From the NCBI RefSeq assembly GCF_014640615.1, contig NZ_BMHH01000018.1, positions 37,221 to 101,220 on the forward strand: a stretch of 64,000 nucleotides of DNA. The letters run 5' to 3'. The position numbers were made by a program, and so were the translations under genes. The notes below the pieces were generated by a model. It saw only the letters and a program-made list of their open reading frames with translations, searched no databases and had not been told where the DNA came from. Below, piece after piece: positions 36,831-45,655 of the stretch; position 1 is the first letter of the stretch, and each line of letters begins with the position of its first letter. The stretch is from Paramesorhizobium endophyticum. GTDB lineage: Bacteria > Pseudomonadota > Alphaproteobacteria > Rhizobiales > Rhizobiaceae.

Positions 36831-39800
36831 TCAATCGCCCATGGCAATCAGGCTGGCATTGCCGCCCGCCGCAGCCGTGTTGACCGACACCACCTGTTCC
36901 AGCGCAAAACGCGTCAGATAGGTCGGCCCGCCCGCCTTCGGCCCTGTGCCGGACAGGCCGGAGCCGCCGAAGGGCTGCGTGCCCACCACCGCGCCGATGA
37001 TGTTGCGGTTGACATAAATATTGCCGACATCGAGCCGGTCCACCGCCTTGGCCACCGTCGCCTCGATGCGGGTGTGCAGGCCGAAGGTGAGGCCATAGCC
37101 GGTGGCCGCAATCGAATCGAACACCTTGTCGAGATCGCGCGCCTTCCAGCGCACCACATGGAGGATCGGCCCGAACACCTCGCGCGTCAGCGCCTCCGGC
37201 CGGTCGAGCTCCACGATATGCGGCGCGAAGAAAATGCCCTCCTTTGGCGCCACGCCGGCAAAGCGCACCTTCTGCGTCTTCTTCATCTCCTCGATATGCT
37301 CGGCGAGCATCGTGCGCTGCGCCTCATCGATGATGGGCCCGATATCGGTGGAAGGCAGCGCCGGATCGTCCAGCACCAGTTCCCGCGCCGCGCCCTCGAT
37401 CATCTCGAGCATGGAATCGGCCACATCCTCCTGCAGATAGAGAATGCGCAATGCTGAACAGCGCTGCCCGGCGGAACGGAAGGCGGAGGTGACGACATCG
37501 TCGGTCACCTGTTCGGCAAGCGCCGTCGCATCCACCACCATGGCGTTGAGGCCGCCCGTCTCGGCGATGAGCGGCACGATGGGGCCGTTTTTCGCCGCAA
37601 GCGTCCGGTTGATCGCCCAGGCCGTCTCGGTCGAACCCGTAAAGGCGACACCGCCGATGGCCGGATGCGCCGTCAAGGCCGCGCCGACCGAGCCATCGCC
37701 AGGCACGTAGAGCACGGCATCCTGCGGCACGCCCGCCTCATGCAGCAGCTTCACCGCCTCATGGGCAATGAGCGGCGTCTGCTCGGCGGGCTTGGCGACC
37801 ACCGCATTGCCAGCGGCGAGCGCCGCCGTCACTTGGCCCAGGAAAATCGCCAGCGGGAAATTCCATGGAGAGATGCAGACGAACACGCCGCGTCCGCGAT
37901 GGCGCAGCCGGTCGTCCTCGCCCGTTGGGCCGGGCATGACCATGTCGTGGCCGAACTGGCGGCGCGCTTCCGCCGCGTAATAGCGGCAGAAATCCACCGC
38001 CTCGCGGATTTCGGCAATGCCGTCATCCAGCGTCTTGCCCGCCTCGCGGGAGAGCAGATCCATCAGCCGGTCGCGATTCGCCTCCAGGAGGTCGCCCGCG
38101 CGGTCGAGCGCCGCGGCGCGTTCCTCCACCGGCGTGCGCGACCATTTGGCGAAGCCCTTGCGCGCGACTTCCACCGCCCGCTCCGCCTGCTCTTTGCCCG
38201 CCGGCACCACCGTGCCCACCTGCGAGCCATCGACCGGCGAGGCCACCCGCTCCGTCTGGTTGAGCACCGTCACGCCGGGGATGAGCGGCACGGCATCGAC
38301 ATTGCGCCGTACGCTAGCAATGCCGGTGAGGAGCCCAGCCAGTTCCTTGCGGTCGCCGAATTCGAGCCCCGCCGAATTGCGCCGCGACGGGCCGTAAAGC
38401 TGCGGCGGCAGCGGAATGGACGGGTTGCGATAGCCGCGCCCATCCTCCAGCTTCTGCGCGGGGCGCACGAGCAGGTCGGCAATCGGCACATTCTCATCCC
38501 CTACCATGGAAACAAAGGAGGAATTCGCGCCATTCTCCAGAAGCCGCCGCACGAGATAGGCGAGCAAATCGCGATAACCGCCGACCGGAGCATAGATGCG
38601 GCAGGCGATCTTTTCGCCCTTTTCGGTGATCTGCTTATAAAGGCTCTCGCCCATGCCATGCAGGCGCTGGAACTCGAAGCCGCTCTTGTCGCCGCCCGCC
38701 ATCTCCAGGATGGTCGCCACCGTCAGCGCATTATGCGTGGCGAATTGCGGGAAAAGCCGTGGCCGCGCGGCGAGCATCCGCTTGGCGCAGGCGAGATATG
38801 AGGCGTCCGTCGCCGGCTTGCGGGTGAAGACCGGATAATCCGGCAGCCCTCGCTCCTGCCCGCGCTTCACCTCCGTGTCCCAATAGGCGCCCTTGACGAG
38901 CCGCACCATCATGCGCCGCCCGAGCCGCGCCGCCAGCGCATCGATATGCTCGATCACTTGCAGCGCCCGCTTCTGATAGGCCTGGATGGCGAGGCCGAAC
39001 CCATCCCAGCCTTCGAGTGACGGATCGGCGAACACGAGGTCGATCACATCCAGTGAAAGCTCCAGCCGGTCCGCCTCCTCCGCATCGATGGTGAAGTTGA
39101 GATCATAGGACTTGGCTTGTTGTGCCAGCGCCAGCACATCCGGCACCAGTTCCTCCAGCACCTGCTCGCTATGGGTGGCGAGATAGCGCGGATGCAGCGC
39201 CGAAAGCTTCACCGAAATGCCCATCCGGTCCGGCAGCGGGTTCTTGCCCGCCGCCTTGCCGATGGCGTCGATGGCATCGGCATAGGATTTGAAATAGCGC
39301 TTGGCATCGGCCCGCGTCCGCGCGCCTTCGCCCAGCATGTCGAAGGAATGGCGATAGCCCTTGGCCTCGCTCGCACGGGCGCGCTTCAAGGCTTCGCCGA
39401 TGGTCTCGCCCAGCACGAAATGATGGCCCAGAAACCGCATCGCCTGCTTGGTCGCCGCGCGGACCGTCGGCAGGCCCATGCGCTTGATAAGGCCCGCGAC
39501 GACGCCCTCCGGCGTCTCGCCCGGCTTGATTACCTTGGCCGAAAGCCCCAGCGCCCAGGCGGAAGCCGAGACGAACCAGGTATCGCCCGAGGATTCATGC
39601 TCCGACCAGCGGCCCTGCTTCAGCTTGTCCTCGATGAGCTTGTCCTGCGTCGCTGCATCCGGCACCCGCAAAAGCGCCTCCGCCAGCACCATCAGCGCCA
39701 GCCCCTCGCGCGTGGAAAGCCCATATTCGCGCAGGAAATCCTCGACCCCGCCAATGCCGCTCGCCTCTTTACGGATGGCGGCGATATAGCCCCCGGCCCG

Positions 39801-39947
39801 CTCGTCGATGCGCCGGTTGGCTTCCGCGCTGAAGGTGACATCCTTGAGAAGCGCAGGCACGAGCACATCGTCCTCCGGCGCATAAGGCGCCGAAAACGGC
39901 TCGATCACAGGCTTATGCGAAGAAAGAGACACGGGCTGGGCCGTCAT
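36831..39947 (-). CDS. putA: Bifunctional proline dehydrogenase / L-glutamate gamma-semialdehyde dehydrogenase
   Basis: 1038 residues; oxidises proline to glutamate in two steps, FAD- then NAD-dependent, at the inner membrane face. The proline dehydrogenase barrel spans about 80-480 (RLVKGAYWDTEVKRGQ is a flavin-site motif); the aldehyde dehydrogenase part follows with SPWNFPLAIFLGQVTAALAAGNAVVAKPAEQTPLIA and the catalytic Cys in SAGQRCSALR (about 825-834). There is no N-terminal ribbon-helix-helix repressor domain, as in the shorter type A PutA proteins. The start at 39947 is set by AAGGAGA eight bases upstream; the frame runs open to 40079. Divergent from putR. Confidence 0.95.
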   Translation of the reverse strand: MTAQPVSLSSHKPVIEPFSAPYAPEDDVLVPALLKDVTFSAEANRRIDERAGGYIAAIRKEASGIGGVEDFLREYGLSTREGLALMVLAEALLRVPDAATQDKLIEDKLKQGRWSEHESSGDTWFVSASAWALGLSAKVIKPGETPEGVVAGLIKRMGLPTVRAATKQAMRFLGHHFVLGETIGEALKRARASEAKGYRHSFDMLGEGARTRADAKRYFKSYADAIDAIGKAAGKNPLPDRMGISVKLSALHPRYLATHSEQVLEELVPDVLALAQQAKSYDLNFTIDAEEADRLELSLDVIDLVFADPSLEGWDGFGLAIQAYQKRALQVIEHIDALAARLGRRMMVRLVKGAYWDTEVKRGQERGLPDYPVFTRKPATDASYLACAKRMLAARPRLFPQFATHNALTVATILEMAGGDKSGFEFQRLHGMGESLYKQITEKGEKIACRIYAPVGGYRDLLAYLVRRLLENGANSSFVSMVGDENVPIADLLVRPAQKLEDGRGYRNPSIPLPPQLYGPSRRNSAGLEFGDRKELAGLLTGIASVRRNVDAVPLIPGVTVLNQTERVASPVDGSQVGTVVPAGKEQAERAVEVARKGFAKWSRTPVEERAAALDRAGDLLEANRDRLMDLLSREAGKTLDDGIAEIREAVDFCRYYAAEARRQFGHDMVMPGPTGEDDRLRHRGRGVFVCISPWNFPLAIFLGQVTAALAAGNAVVAKPAEQTPLIAHEAVKLLHEAGVPQDAVLYVPGDGSVGAALTAHPAIGGVAFTGSTETAWAINRTLAAKNGPIVPLIAETGGLNAMVVDATALAEQVTDDVVTSAFRSAGQRCSALRILYLQEDVADSMLEMIEGAARELVLDDPALPSTDIGPIIDEAQRTMLAEHIEEMKKTQKVRFAGVAPKEGIFFAPHIVELDRPEALTREVFGPILHVVRWKARDLDKVFDSIAATGYGLTFGLHTRIEATVAKAVDRLDVGNIYVNRNIIGAVVGTQPFGGSGLSGTGPKAGGPTYLTRFALEQVVSVNTAAAGGNASLIAMGD

Positions 39948-40095
39948 GAAATGCTCTCCTTGAGCGGAACCGGAAGCGGCCATGGAAGGCCCTTCGCGGG
40001 TTTCGATTGTAAATATGGGAATGGAGCGGATTTTTCGCCAATATCGATCCGATCCATTGGTTTCACCCATATATTTCATTTTACATGGAGGTTCT

Positions 40096-40121
40096 CACCA
40101 ATTAAGGAGATGGATTTGGTG
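40096..40121. promoter_or_regulatory. Inverted repeat in the putA-putR intergenic region
   Basis: CACCAA (40096-40101) and TTGGTG (40116-40121) face each other 14 bases apart between the two divergent genes, close to the putR start. A plausible binding site for the Lrp-type regulator; the region 39948-40152 is AT-rich. Confidence 0.45.
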
Positions 40122-40152
40122 AATAATCCATAAAAAGGGGAATTTTTAGGGA

Positions 40153-40614
40153 ATGAAAGACCTCGACCCGATGGACCGCAAGATCCTGCGCGCCCTGCAG
40201 GATAATGGCCGGCTGACGAACACGGAACTGGCCGAATACATCAACCTCTCGCAGACGGCCACGGCCGAGCGCGTCAAGCGCCTGACGCGCGACGGCTATA
40301 TATTGGGCTACGCCGCCAGGCTCTCCCCGCGCCTGCTCAACCGCTCGATGCTGGTTTTCGTCGAAATCAAGCTCGACCGCACCACGCCTGAGGTCTTCGA
40401 CATCTTCGCCGAAGCCACGCGCAAGAACCCTGATGTAATGGAATGCCACATGGTCGCAGGCGGCTTCGACTACCTCGTAAAGGCCCGCGTCGCCGACATG
40501 GAACACTACCGCCGGTTTCTATCGGATGCGCTCTTGTCGCTGCCGGGGATACGGGAGACCCATACCTATGCGGTGATGGAGGAGGTGAAGGAGACGGCGA
40601 ATATTCCGGTGTGA
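40153..40614 (+). CDS. putR: Lrp/AsnC family regulator of proline utilisation
   Basis: 153 residues. The N-terminal helix-turn-helix (MDRKILRALQDNGRLTNTELAEYINLSQTATAERVKRLTRDG) and a C-terminal effector domain (about 70-145) with the ACT-like fold of Lrp proteins. Transcribed divergently from putA, which suggests it activates putA in response to proline, as PutR does in Agrobacterium and Rhodobacter. Start ATG at 40153 follows TTTAGGGA. Confidence 0.92.
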   Translation: MKDLDPMDRKILRALQDNGRLTNTELAEYINLSQTATAERVKRLTRDGYILGYAARLSPRLLNRSMLVFVEIKLDRTTPEVFDIFAEATRKNPDVMECHMVAGGFDYLVKARVADMEHYRRFLSDALLSLPGIRETHTYAVMEEVKETANIPV

Positions 40615-40728
40615 GGGGAGCTAATATCGTAATGAGACGCAAGGCGGGCAGTCCAATCGAACAGGACCTTGCATTGACCCATTCTTGTTTTATTACAACA
40701 ATTGAAATTACCGAGTGGGGGACATGAT

Positions 40729-42039
40729 ATGTCATATCAGTTTCTGGCAATAGAAGACTTACTAATTAATCGGGCCAACGACAGGCACGGCGAGCTTGAA
40801 AACGAAACCGCAGCGATCGCATGGTTATTTAATAATCGCGAAGCGCATATGAAAGCGCTTGCAAAGGATATCGCACAGGCTGGTGAAATTTACGAACCGC
40901 CCCTTGTTTCACCTGAAGGGACAAAGTTCCTCGTATTCGATGGAAACAGGCGCATAACTTGCCTCAAAACCCTCGAAGATTCGCGTCGTGCACCAACAAC
41001 TGAACTCCAAGCCTATTTTTCAACTCTCAAAGCAAACTGGAAAGGGAAATTTCCCGACCGAATTTTGTGCCAAATCGAATTAGATCGAGATCGTGTCGAC
41101 GATATTCTTTTTCGGAGACATACCGGAACCCAGTCAGGCGTGGGCCAAAGCACCTGGGATGACCGGATGAAGGCGAATTTCATCAATCGGACAGGAATGG
41201 GCAATGCTATAAGCGTTGCCGACGAAATCGAACGTCGCCTTTCGGACGCTGGTATGATGCCGGAGAGTCGAAAGCTGCCACGTTCCACGATGAATCGGTT
41301 ACTATCTTCAGAGACATTCCGTAACCGCGTTGGCTTCAGTATTAACCGACGTCGATTTGAGTACACGCATCAAGAGCCTATTGTACTCAACGCATTACAA
41401 CGAATTGCCGATGACTTAGCTCGGCGCGAAATCGTTCTTAACGACATCTGGGATAATGACGGAAAACGGGCTTATCTTGATAAATTAGAGACAGAGGGGC
41501 TTCTTCCAACTGCAAAGGACAGACTAAACAAACAAAAATCGGCGTCTTTGAGTTCGAGCCACATAAAATCAATCGTGCGTCCACCACGCGCTCCTAGTCC
41601 AACGCGGCAAGTCAACTTGATACCCAGGACGGACTACGGGATTGAATGGCCGGGCCGCCTCCAGCGACATCGTGCGATTTGGGAGGAATTGCAGTTCCGC
41701 CTCGTTTTATCCGATCATCTGAATGCGATATCTACACTATTTCGCGTACTATTAGAATTATCGATTGAAAACTACATTCTTCAAACGAAGCTTCCCGTAG
41801 GCTCAAATGATAAGCTAGCTCTTCGTGTTTTAAAAGTGGCAGAAGACCTTCGCAGTAAAGGAAAAATCGACGCGAAATATGTTGGAGAATTAAAAAAATT
41901 CCAACATTCAGACCGATTGATTTCTGCTGATACACTTCATCGGTACATTCATTCTCCTGGTTTCGCACCATCTCCGGAGCATTTGACCGCCCTTTGGAAC
42001 GTTCTAGCCCCTCTTATTGTTCATAGCCTTAAGGCATAA
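40729..42039 (+). CDS. ParB-like domain protein with a helical C-terminal domain (accessory)
   Basis: 436 residues. Residues 1-110 resemble a ParB/sulfiredoxin-type domain: LLINRANDRHGELENE, then a segment HMKALAKDIAQAGEIYEPPLV and the core FDGNRRITCLKTL in place of the GERR box of true ParB. The middle (120-320) is rich in Arg and helices without a family I can name. The C-terminal 120 residues (LFRVLLELSIENYILQ ... LHRYIHSPGFAPSPEHLTALWNVL) look like a helical HEPN/DUF4145-type bundle, though no R-x4-6-H motif is visible. The gene is much more AT-rich than its neighbours (21 of 60 bases are G or C in 41701-41760) and stands alone after putR: signs of transfer. The start at 40729 has GTGGGGGA upstream. 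May be a defence or DNA-processing protein; function not known. Confidence 0.75.
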   Translation: MSYQFLAIEDLLINRANDRHGELENETAAIAWLFNNREAHMKALAKDIAQAGEIYEPPLVSPEGTKFLVFDGNRRITCLKTLEDSRRAPTTELQAYFSTLKANWKGKFPDRILCQIELDRDRVDDILFRRHTGTQSGVGQSTWDDRMKANFINRTGMGNAISVADEIERRLSDAGMMPESRKLPRSTMNRLLSSETFRNRVGFSINRRRFEYTHQEPIVLNALQRIADDLARREIVLNDIWDNDGKRAYLDKLETEGLLPTAKDRLNKQKSASLSSSHIKSIVRPPRAPSPTRQVNLIPRTDYGIEWPGRLQRHRAIWEELQFRLVLSDHLNAISTLFRVLLELSIENYILQTKLPVGSNDKLALRVLKVAEDLRSKGKIDAKYVGELKKFQHSDRLISADTLHRYIHSPGFAPSPEHLTALWNVLAPLIVHSLKA

Positions 42040-42058
42040 AAATCAGGAATCCCGCTCA

Positions 42059-42182
42059 GCGCCCGCTCCCGCCGATGCCCCTCTCCGTCCCGCTTTGTCA
42101 CCACCCGCCATCCGCGCGGCACAACTTCAATCCAACCGTCCCTGAACTCACCTTGGGCGAAGCAAGAACGCGCGCATCCGTC
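42059..42182 (-). pseudogene. Decayed copy of the 3' end of the rsm22-type gene
   Basis: The minus strand here translates, with one frame break, to DARVLASPKVSSGTVGLKLCRADG and RVVTKRDGEGHRRERA, matching the C-terminal part of the intact methyltransferase gene (43128-44090: EARVLAPPRVSSGKVGLKL, LVTKRDGEGYRWARR). The DNA is clearly similar but diverged, with a gap of about 18 bases. Same orientation as the intact gene, 0.95 kb away. Confidence 0.8.
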
Positions 42183-42201
42183 GCCACTCAGCGCCCGCCC
42201 C

Positions 42202-42414
42202 TCACCCCTTCTCCCTCCCCAAATGATACGCCACCAGCGCATTCGCATGGCCATGCCCCAATTTATGCTCCGACTTCAGCACCGCCACCATCTCCATGTG
42301 CTTCTTTCCCTTCAATCCGTCCAGCACTTCGAGCCAATGGCTGATCGGTTGGCCATAGGTCTTCTCGATGGAGGGGAAATAGGAAGCGGGGCCTTTGATC
42401 TTGTCTTCCGGCAT
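42202..42414 (-). CDS. DUF4287 domain-containing protein
   Basis: 70 residues: MPEDKIKGPASYFPSIEKT, then YGQPISHWLEVLDGL, KGKKHMEMVAVLKSEH and KLGHGHANALVAYHLG. This matches the DUF4287 family pattern closely, which is found alone or fused to YdhG-type domains; function unknown. The start at 42414 is the natural one. Divergent from the YdeI-like gene with about 100 bases between; the two lie between the rsm22 remnant and the intact rsm22. Confidence 0.85.
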   Translation of the reverse strand: MPEDKIKGPASYFPSIEKTYGQPISHWLEVLDGLKGKKHMEMVAVLKSEHKLGHGHANALVAYHLGREKG

Positions 42415-42516
42415 CGGCGTAGCTCCTGGCTTTGCGGGAATCATATCCGATGAATATGCTGTCGCTGGAGCGTGATTGGAAGATGCGCGATCCTTGTCGC
42501 GGTGGGGAGTTTCCTG

Positions 42517-43092
42517 ATGGATGTGAATGTCGAACGCGTGCAGGCATTTGCGGATGCGGCGGCGTTTTGTGCGTGGCTGGCGGAGAACCATGCGCAACAG
42601 GAGGAAGTCTGGCTGAAGCTTTATAAGAAATCCTCCGGAATACCCTCGGTGAGTTGGGCGGAAGCCGTTGTCGAAGCGCTGGCCTGGGGATGGATCGACG
42701 GCATAAAGAAATCGCATGACGACCAGTCGTGGTTCCAGCGCTTTACGCCTCGAAAACCCCGCTCGGCCTGGTCCAAAACCAATCGCGCCCATGCTGAACG
42801 GCTGATTGCGGAAGGAAGAATGCAGGAACCCGGCATGAAGGCAGTCGCCGCGGCCAAGGCGGACGGGCGCTGGGACGCTGCTTATTCGGGCAGCGCCGCG
42901 ATGGAGTTTCCTGAAAGCTTTCTGGCCGCAATTGGGCAAAATGCGGCGGCCAGGGAAACGTTCGAACGGCTCAACCGCAGCCAGTTATTTTCGATGTACT
43001 ACCGCCTTCATTCCGCAAAGAAGGAGGAAACCCGCCAGAAGCTCATGGAGAAAATGCTGGGCAGCCTCGCGCGCGGCGAAGCCTTCCGTTGA
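42517..43092 (+). CDS. YdeI/OmpD-associated family protein
   Basis: 191 residues. Pattern of the YdeI family: AFCAWLAENHAQQEEVWLKLYKKSS, the WAEAVVEALAWGWIDGIKK core, the QSWFQRFTPRKPRSAWSKTN segment, and a C-terminal domain with FESFLAAIGQN-type residues and LHSAKKEETRQKL. Cytoplasmic, function poorly known; family members are linked to stress and peptide resistance. The start at 42517 (MDVNVERV) is preferred because GGGGAG lies eight bases upstream. Confidence 0.88.
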   Translation: MDVNVERVQAFADAAAFCAWLAENHAQQEEVWLKLYKKSSGIPSVSWAEAVVEALAWGWIDGIKKSHDDQSWFQRFTPRKPRSAWSKTNRAHAERLIAEGRMQEPGMKAVAAAKADGRWDAAYSGSAAMEFPESFLAAIGQNAAARETFERLNRSQLFSMYYRLHSAKKEETRQKLMEKMLGSLARGEAFR

Positions 43093-43127
43093 TGGAATAT
43101 TGGCTTTTGGCCGTGGGTTAGGCCGTT

Positions 43128-44090
43128 CTACCCCGCATCCCCCCACTCCACCCGCCTTGCCCACCGATATCCCTCCCCGTCCCGCTTCGTCACCAGCCTT
43201 TCCTCCACCTGCCCGTCCGCAAGGCACAGTTTCAGCCCCACCTTTCCGGAGCTCACCCTCGGCGGCGCCAGCACGCGCGCCTCCGCCTTCACCCCCGAAA
43301 ACCGCGCCGCGGCGAGATAGATGAACTTCTCGTCTTCCCACGGCACTTCGCCGCCTTTTGCCAGCCGGTGCAGGCGGGATCGGGCGACGCGGCGGGAGAA
43401 ATGGCACCAGTCGGGTTCGCTCAACGGGCATGGCGCGGTGTGGGTGCAGGGCGCAATGAGGTGCGCGCCGTTTTCGGTGAGAAGCTTGCGCACCGCCATC
43501 ATCCTTCGCCAGCCGGCGGGTGTGCCGGGTTCGATCACGAGGAGCATCCCGCGCGCCGCCTGCCAGAGCGTGTTCGTCAGCCTCTGCCCCTCCTCCGGCG
43601 AAAGCTCGTCCAGCACATAAGCGAGCGTCACGAGGTCGAAGCTCTCCGTGCCCGGCACGTCCCGCACCACATCCGCCGCCCGCCACTCCAGCCCTGTCAG
43701 CCGCGAATGGCGCGAGAGCGCTTCGCCCAGCGCGCGGATCGCGGGGCTCGCCTCCAGCATCACGGCCCTTTCCAGCGACGGCCAGCAATCCGCCGCCGCC
43801 CATAGCGCCGTGCCCGGCCCCGCCCCTACATCGAGCAGCGTCTTGGGCGCGAAATCCGGGGCAAGCTCGGCGGCATAGCCCATGCTCGCCCGCACCGCCG
43901 CATAGGTCGCGGGCAGCCTTGTGGCGAGATAGGCCCGCGCCGCAAGGTCGCTGGATAGATGCAAGGCGCCGTCACGCGTTTCCGCCCGGTAGCGGCGCGA
44001 GAGGATATCCGCCGCGCGCTTCAATTCGGCCAGCGGAATGCCTTCCAGCGCCTGCTCGACGGCCTGCCTTAATGGGGTGGGAAGTTCCAT
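43128..44090 (-). CDS. Small ribosomal subunit Rsm22-family methyltransferase
   Basis: 320 residues. The Rsm22/METTL17 family of class I SAM-dependent proteins associated with the small ribosomal subunit. SAM site LLDVGAGPGTALWAA is clear, then LVTLAYVLDEL and the family region GMLLVIEPGTPAGWRRMMAVRKLL, ENGAHLIAPCTHTAPCPLSEPDWCHFSRRVARSRLHR with conserved Cys residues. Start ATG at 44090; upstream open sequence reads into an R2 repeat. Its 3' end is duplicated at 42059-42182. Confidence 0.88.
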   Translation of the reverse strand: MELPTPLRQAVEQALEGIPLAELKRAADILSRRYRAETRDGALHLSSDLAARAYLATRLPATYAAVRASMGYAAELAPDFAPKTLLDVGAGPGTALWAAADCWPSLERAVMLEASPAIRALGEALSRHSRLTGLEWRAADVVRDVPGTESFDLVTLAYVLDELSPEEGQRLTNTLWQAARGMLLVIEPGTPAGWRRMMAVRKLLTENGAHLIAPCTHTAPCPLSEPDWCHFSRRVARSRLHRLAKGGEVPWEDEKFIYLAAARFSGVKAEARVLAPPRVSSGKVGLKLCLADGQVEERLVTKRDGEGYRWARRVEWGDAG

Positions 44091-44155
44091 GGGCGATGGG
44101 TTTCCGGTGCGTTTGGCGTTGGAGATAGAGGGTTTTGCATAGAAATGGAACCGTT

Positions 44156-44333
44156 GGCGGGACAGCGCGCCCCTCTGCCCTGCCGGGCATCTCCCCCGCA
44201 AGGGGGGAGATTGGCCTTCATCTACGCTTGCGCCAATCGTCAACGCCGCAGGAAAGGCGCCGTCATCGGCGCCAGCCAATCTCCCCCCTCGCGGGGGAGA
44301 TGTCCGGCAGGACAGAGGGGGGCGCTGTCCCGC
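44156..44333. repeat. R2 intergenic element
   Basis: Complete R2 copy: left arm GGCGGGACAGCGCGCCCCTC, right arm GGGGGGCGCTGTCCCGC, core with GCGCCAATCGTCAACGCCGCA and GGCGCCGTCATCGG. In the divergent region between rsm22 and choX. Confidence 0.85.
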
Positions 44334-44490
44334 GACATTTCCAGAAATGCCCTCCCCAGACTTGCCCCGAGCGCCCAATTGCCTCTAACAAGAAACATTC
44401 TGTCGCGCCGGTGCTTGAACACCCGCCGCTTTGGTGCTTGGTTCTGTTTGAGGAGACCGGAGAAAAACGCGCCCGGCAATGGAGACCGCT

Positions 44491-45438
44491 ATGAGACCCT
44501 TCAAGATCGCAATCGCTTCATCCCTGTTCGCCCTTTCGCTGGGCCTTGGCGCGGCGCAGGCCGCCGAGCCCGCCAGTTGTTCCACGGTGCGCTTTTCCGA
44601 TGTCGGCTGGACGGACATAACCTCCACCACGGCAGTGACGACGGAAATCCTGAAAGGCCTCGGCTACCAGACGGATATCAAGGTGCTCTCCGTCCCCGTC
44701 ACCTATGCCTCGCTCTCCAAGAAGGATATCGACGTGTTCCTCGGCTATTGGAAGCCGTCGATGAATGCCGATCTCCAGCCCTATCTGGATGACAAGACGG
44801 TGGAGACGCTGCGCACCAATCTCACCGGCGCGAAATACACCCTCGCCGTGCCCAAATACGCCTATGAGGCGGGCCTCAAGGATTTCAAGGACATCGCCAA
44901 ATTTAGGGATCAGCTCGATGGCAAGATTTACGGCATCGAGCCCGGCAATGACGGCAACCGCCTGATCCTCGACATGATCAACAAGGACGCCTTTGGCCTG
45001 AAGGGCTTCGAGCTGGCGGAATCCTCCGAGCAGGGCATGCTGGCGCAGGTGGCGCGCGATGTTAAAGCCAAGAAGCCAATTGTCTTTCTCGCCTGGGCGC
45101 CGCACCCGATGAACAAGAATTTCGAGATCGAATATCTCCCCGGCGGCGACGAGTTCTTCGGCCCCGATTTCGGCGGCGCGACCGTCAACACCAATGTCCG
45201 CGCCGGCTACACCACCGAATGCCCCAATGTCGGCAAGTACCTCGCCAATCTGGAATTCTCCCTGCCGATGGAAAACGAGATCATGGGCAAGATCCTCGAC
45301 GAGGGCGAGGACCCGGCAAAGGCGGCGAAAGACTGGCTCAAGGCCAACCCGGCCGTGCTGGACAAGTGGCTGGCCGGAGTGACGACGAAGGATGGCGGCG
45401 ATGGAATTGCGGCGGTGAAGGGGTATCTGGGGCTGTAA
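44491..45438 (+). CDS. choX: Choline ABC transporter, periplasmic substrate-binding protein
   Basis: 315 residues. A signal peptide ends near residue 24 (GLGAAQA-AE). The mature protein matches ChoX/OpuAC: CSTVRFSDVGWTDITSTTAVTTEIL, VFLGYWKPSMNADL, and FLAWAPHPMNKNFEIEYLPGGDEFFGPDFGGATV. The aromatic cage for the quaternary amine fits such segments. I start at 44491 because GGAG is six bases upstream; an ATG four codons earlier is less likely. First gene of choXWV, for choline uptake leading to betaine. Confidence 0.94.
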   Translation: MRPFKIAIASSLFALSLGLGAAQAAEPASCSTVRFSDVGWTDITSTTAVTTEILKGLGYQTDIKVLSVPVTYASLSKKDIDVFLGYWKPSMNADLQPYLDDKTVETLRTNLTGAKYTLAVPKYAYEAGLKDFKDIAKFRDQLDGKIYGIEPGNDGNRLILDMINKDAFGLKGFELAESSEQGMLAQVARDVKAKKPIVFLAWAPHPMNKNFEIEYLPGGDEFFGPDFGGATVNTNVRAGYTTECPNVGKYLANLEFSLPMENEIMGKILDEGEDPAKAAKDWLKANPAVLDKWLAGVTTKDGGDGIAAVKGYLGL

Positions 45439-45448
45439 GTGCCAAGCG

Positions 45449-45599
45449 CCCTCCTTCCCCCTTGCGGGGAAGGTGCCCGCGTTAGCGGGCGGATGGGGTG
45501 GTGACGTTTGCGCTTGCTACGAAAGCCGTGGCGTCAAGCGTCACCACCCCCACCCGACCCTTCGGGCCTCCCTCCCCGCAAGGGGGAGGGAGGGCGCGA
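45449..45599. repeat. R3 element inside the choXWV operon
   Basis: An R3 copy lies between choX and choW (gap 45439-45655). It may stabilise the choX mRNA end or lower downstream expression, as stem-loops between binding-protein and permease genes often do. Confidence 0.83.
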
Positions 45600-45655
45600 G
45601 CCCGGCAAGGCGCGGCCCCTTCATCGTTGCCAAATAACAAAGGGGAACCAGAAAT

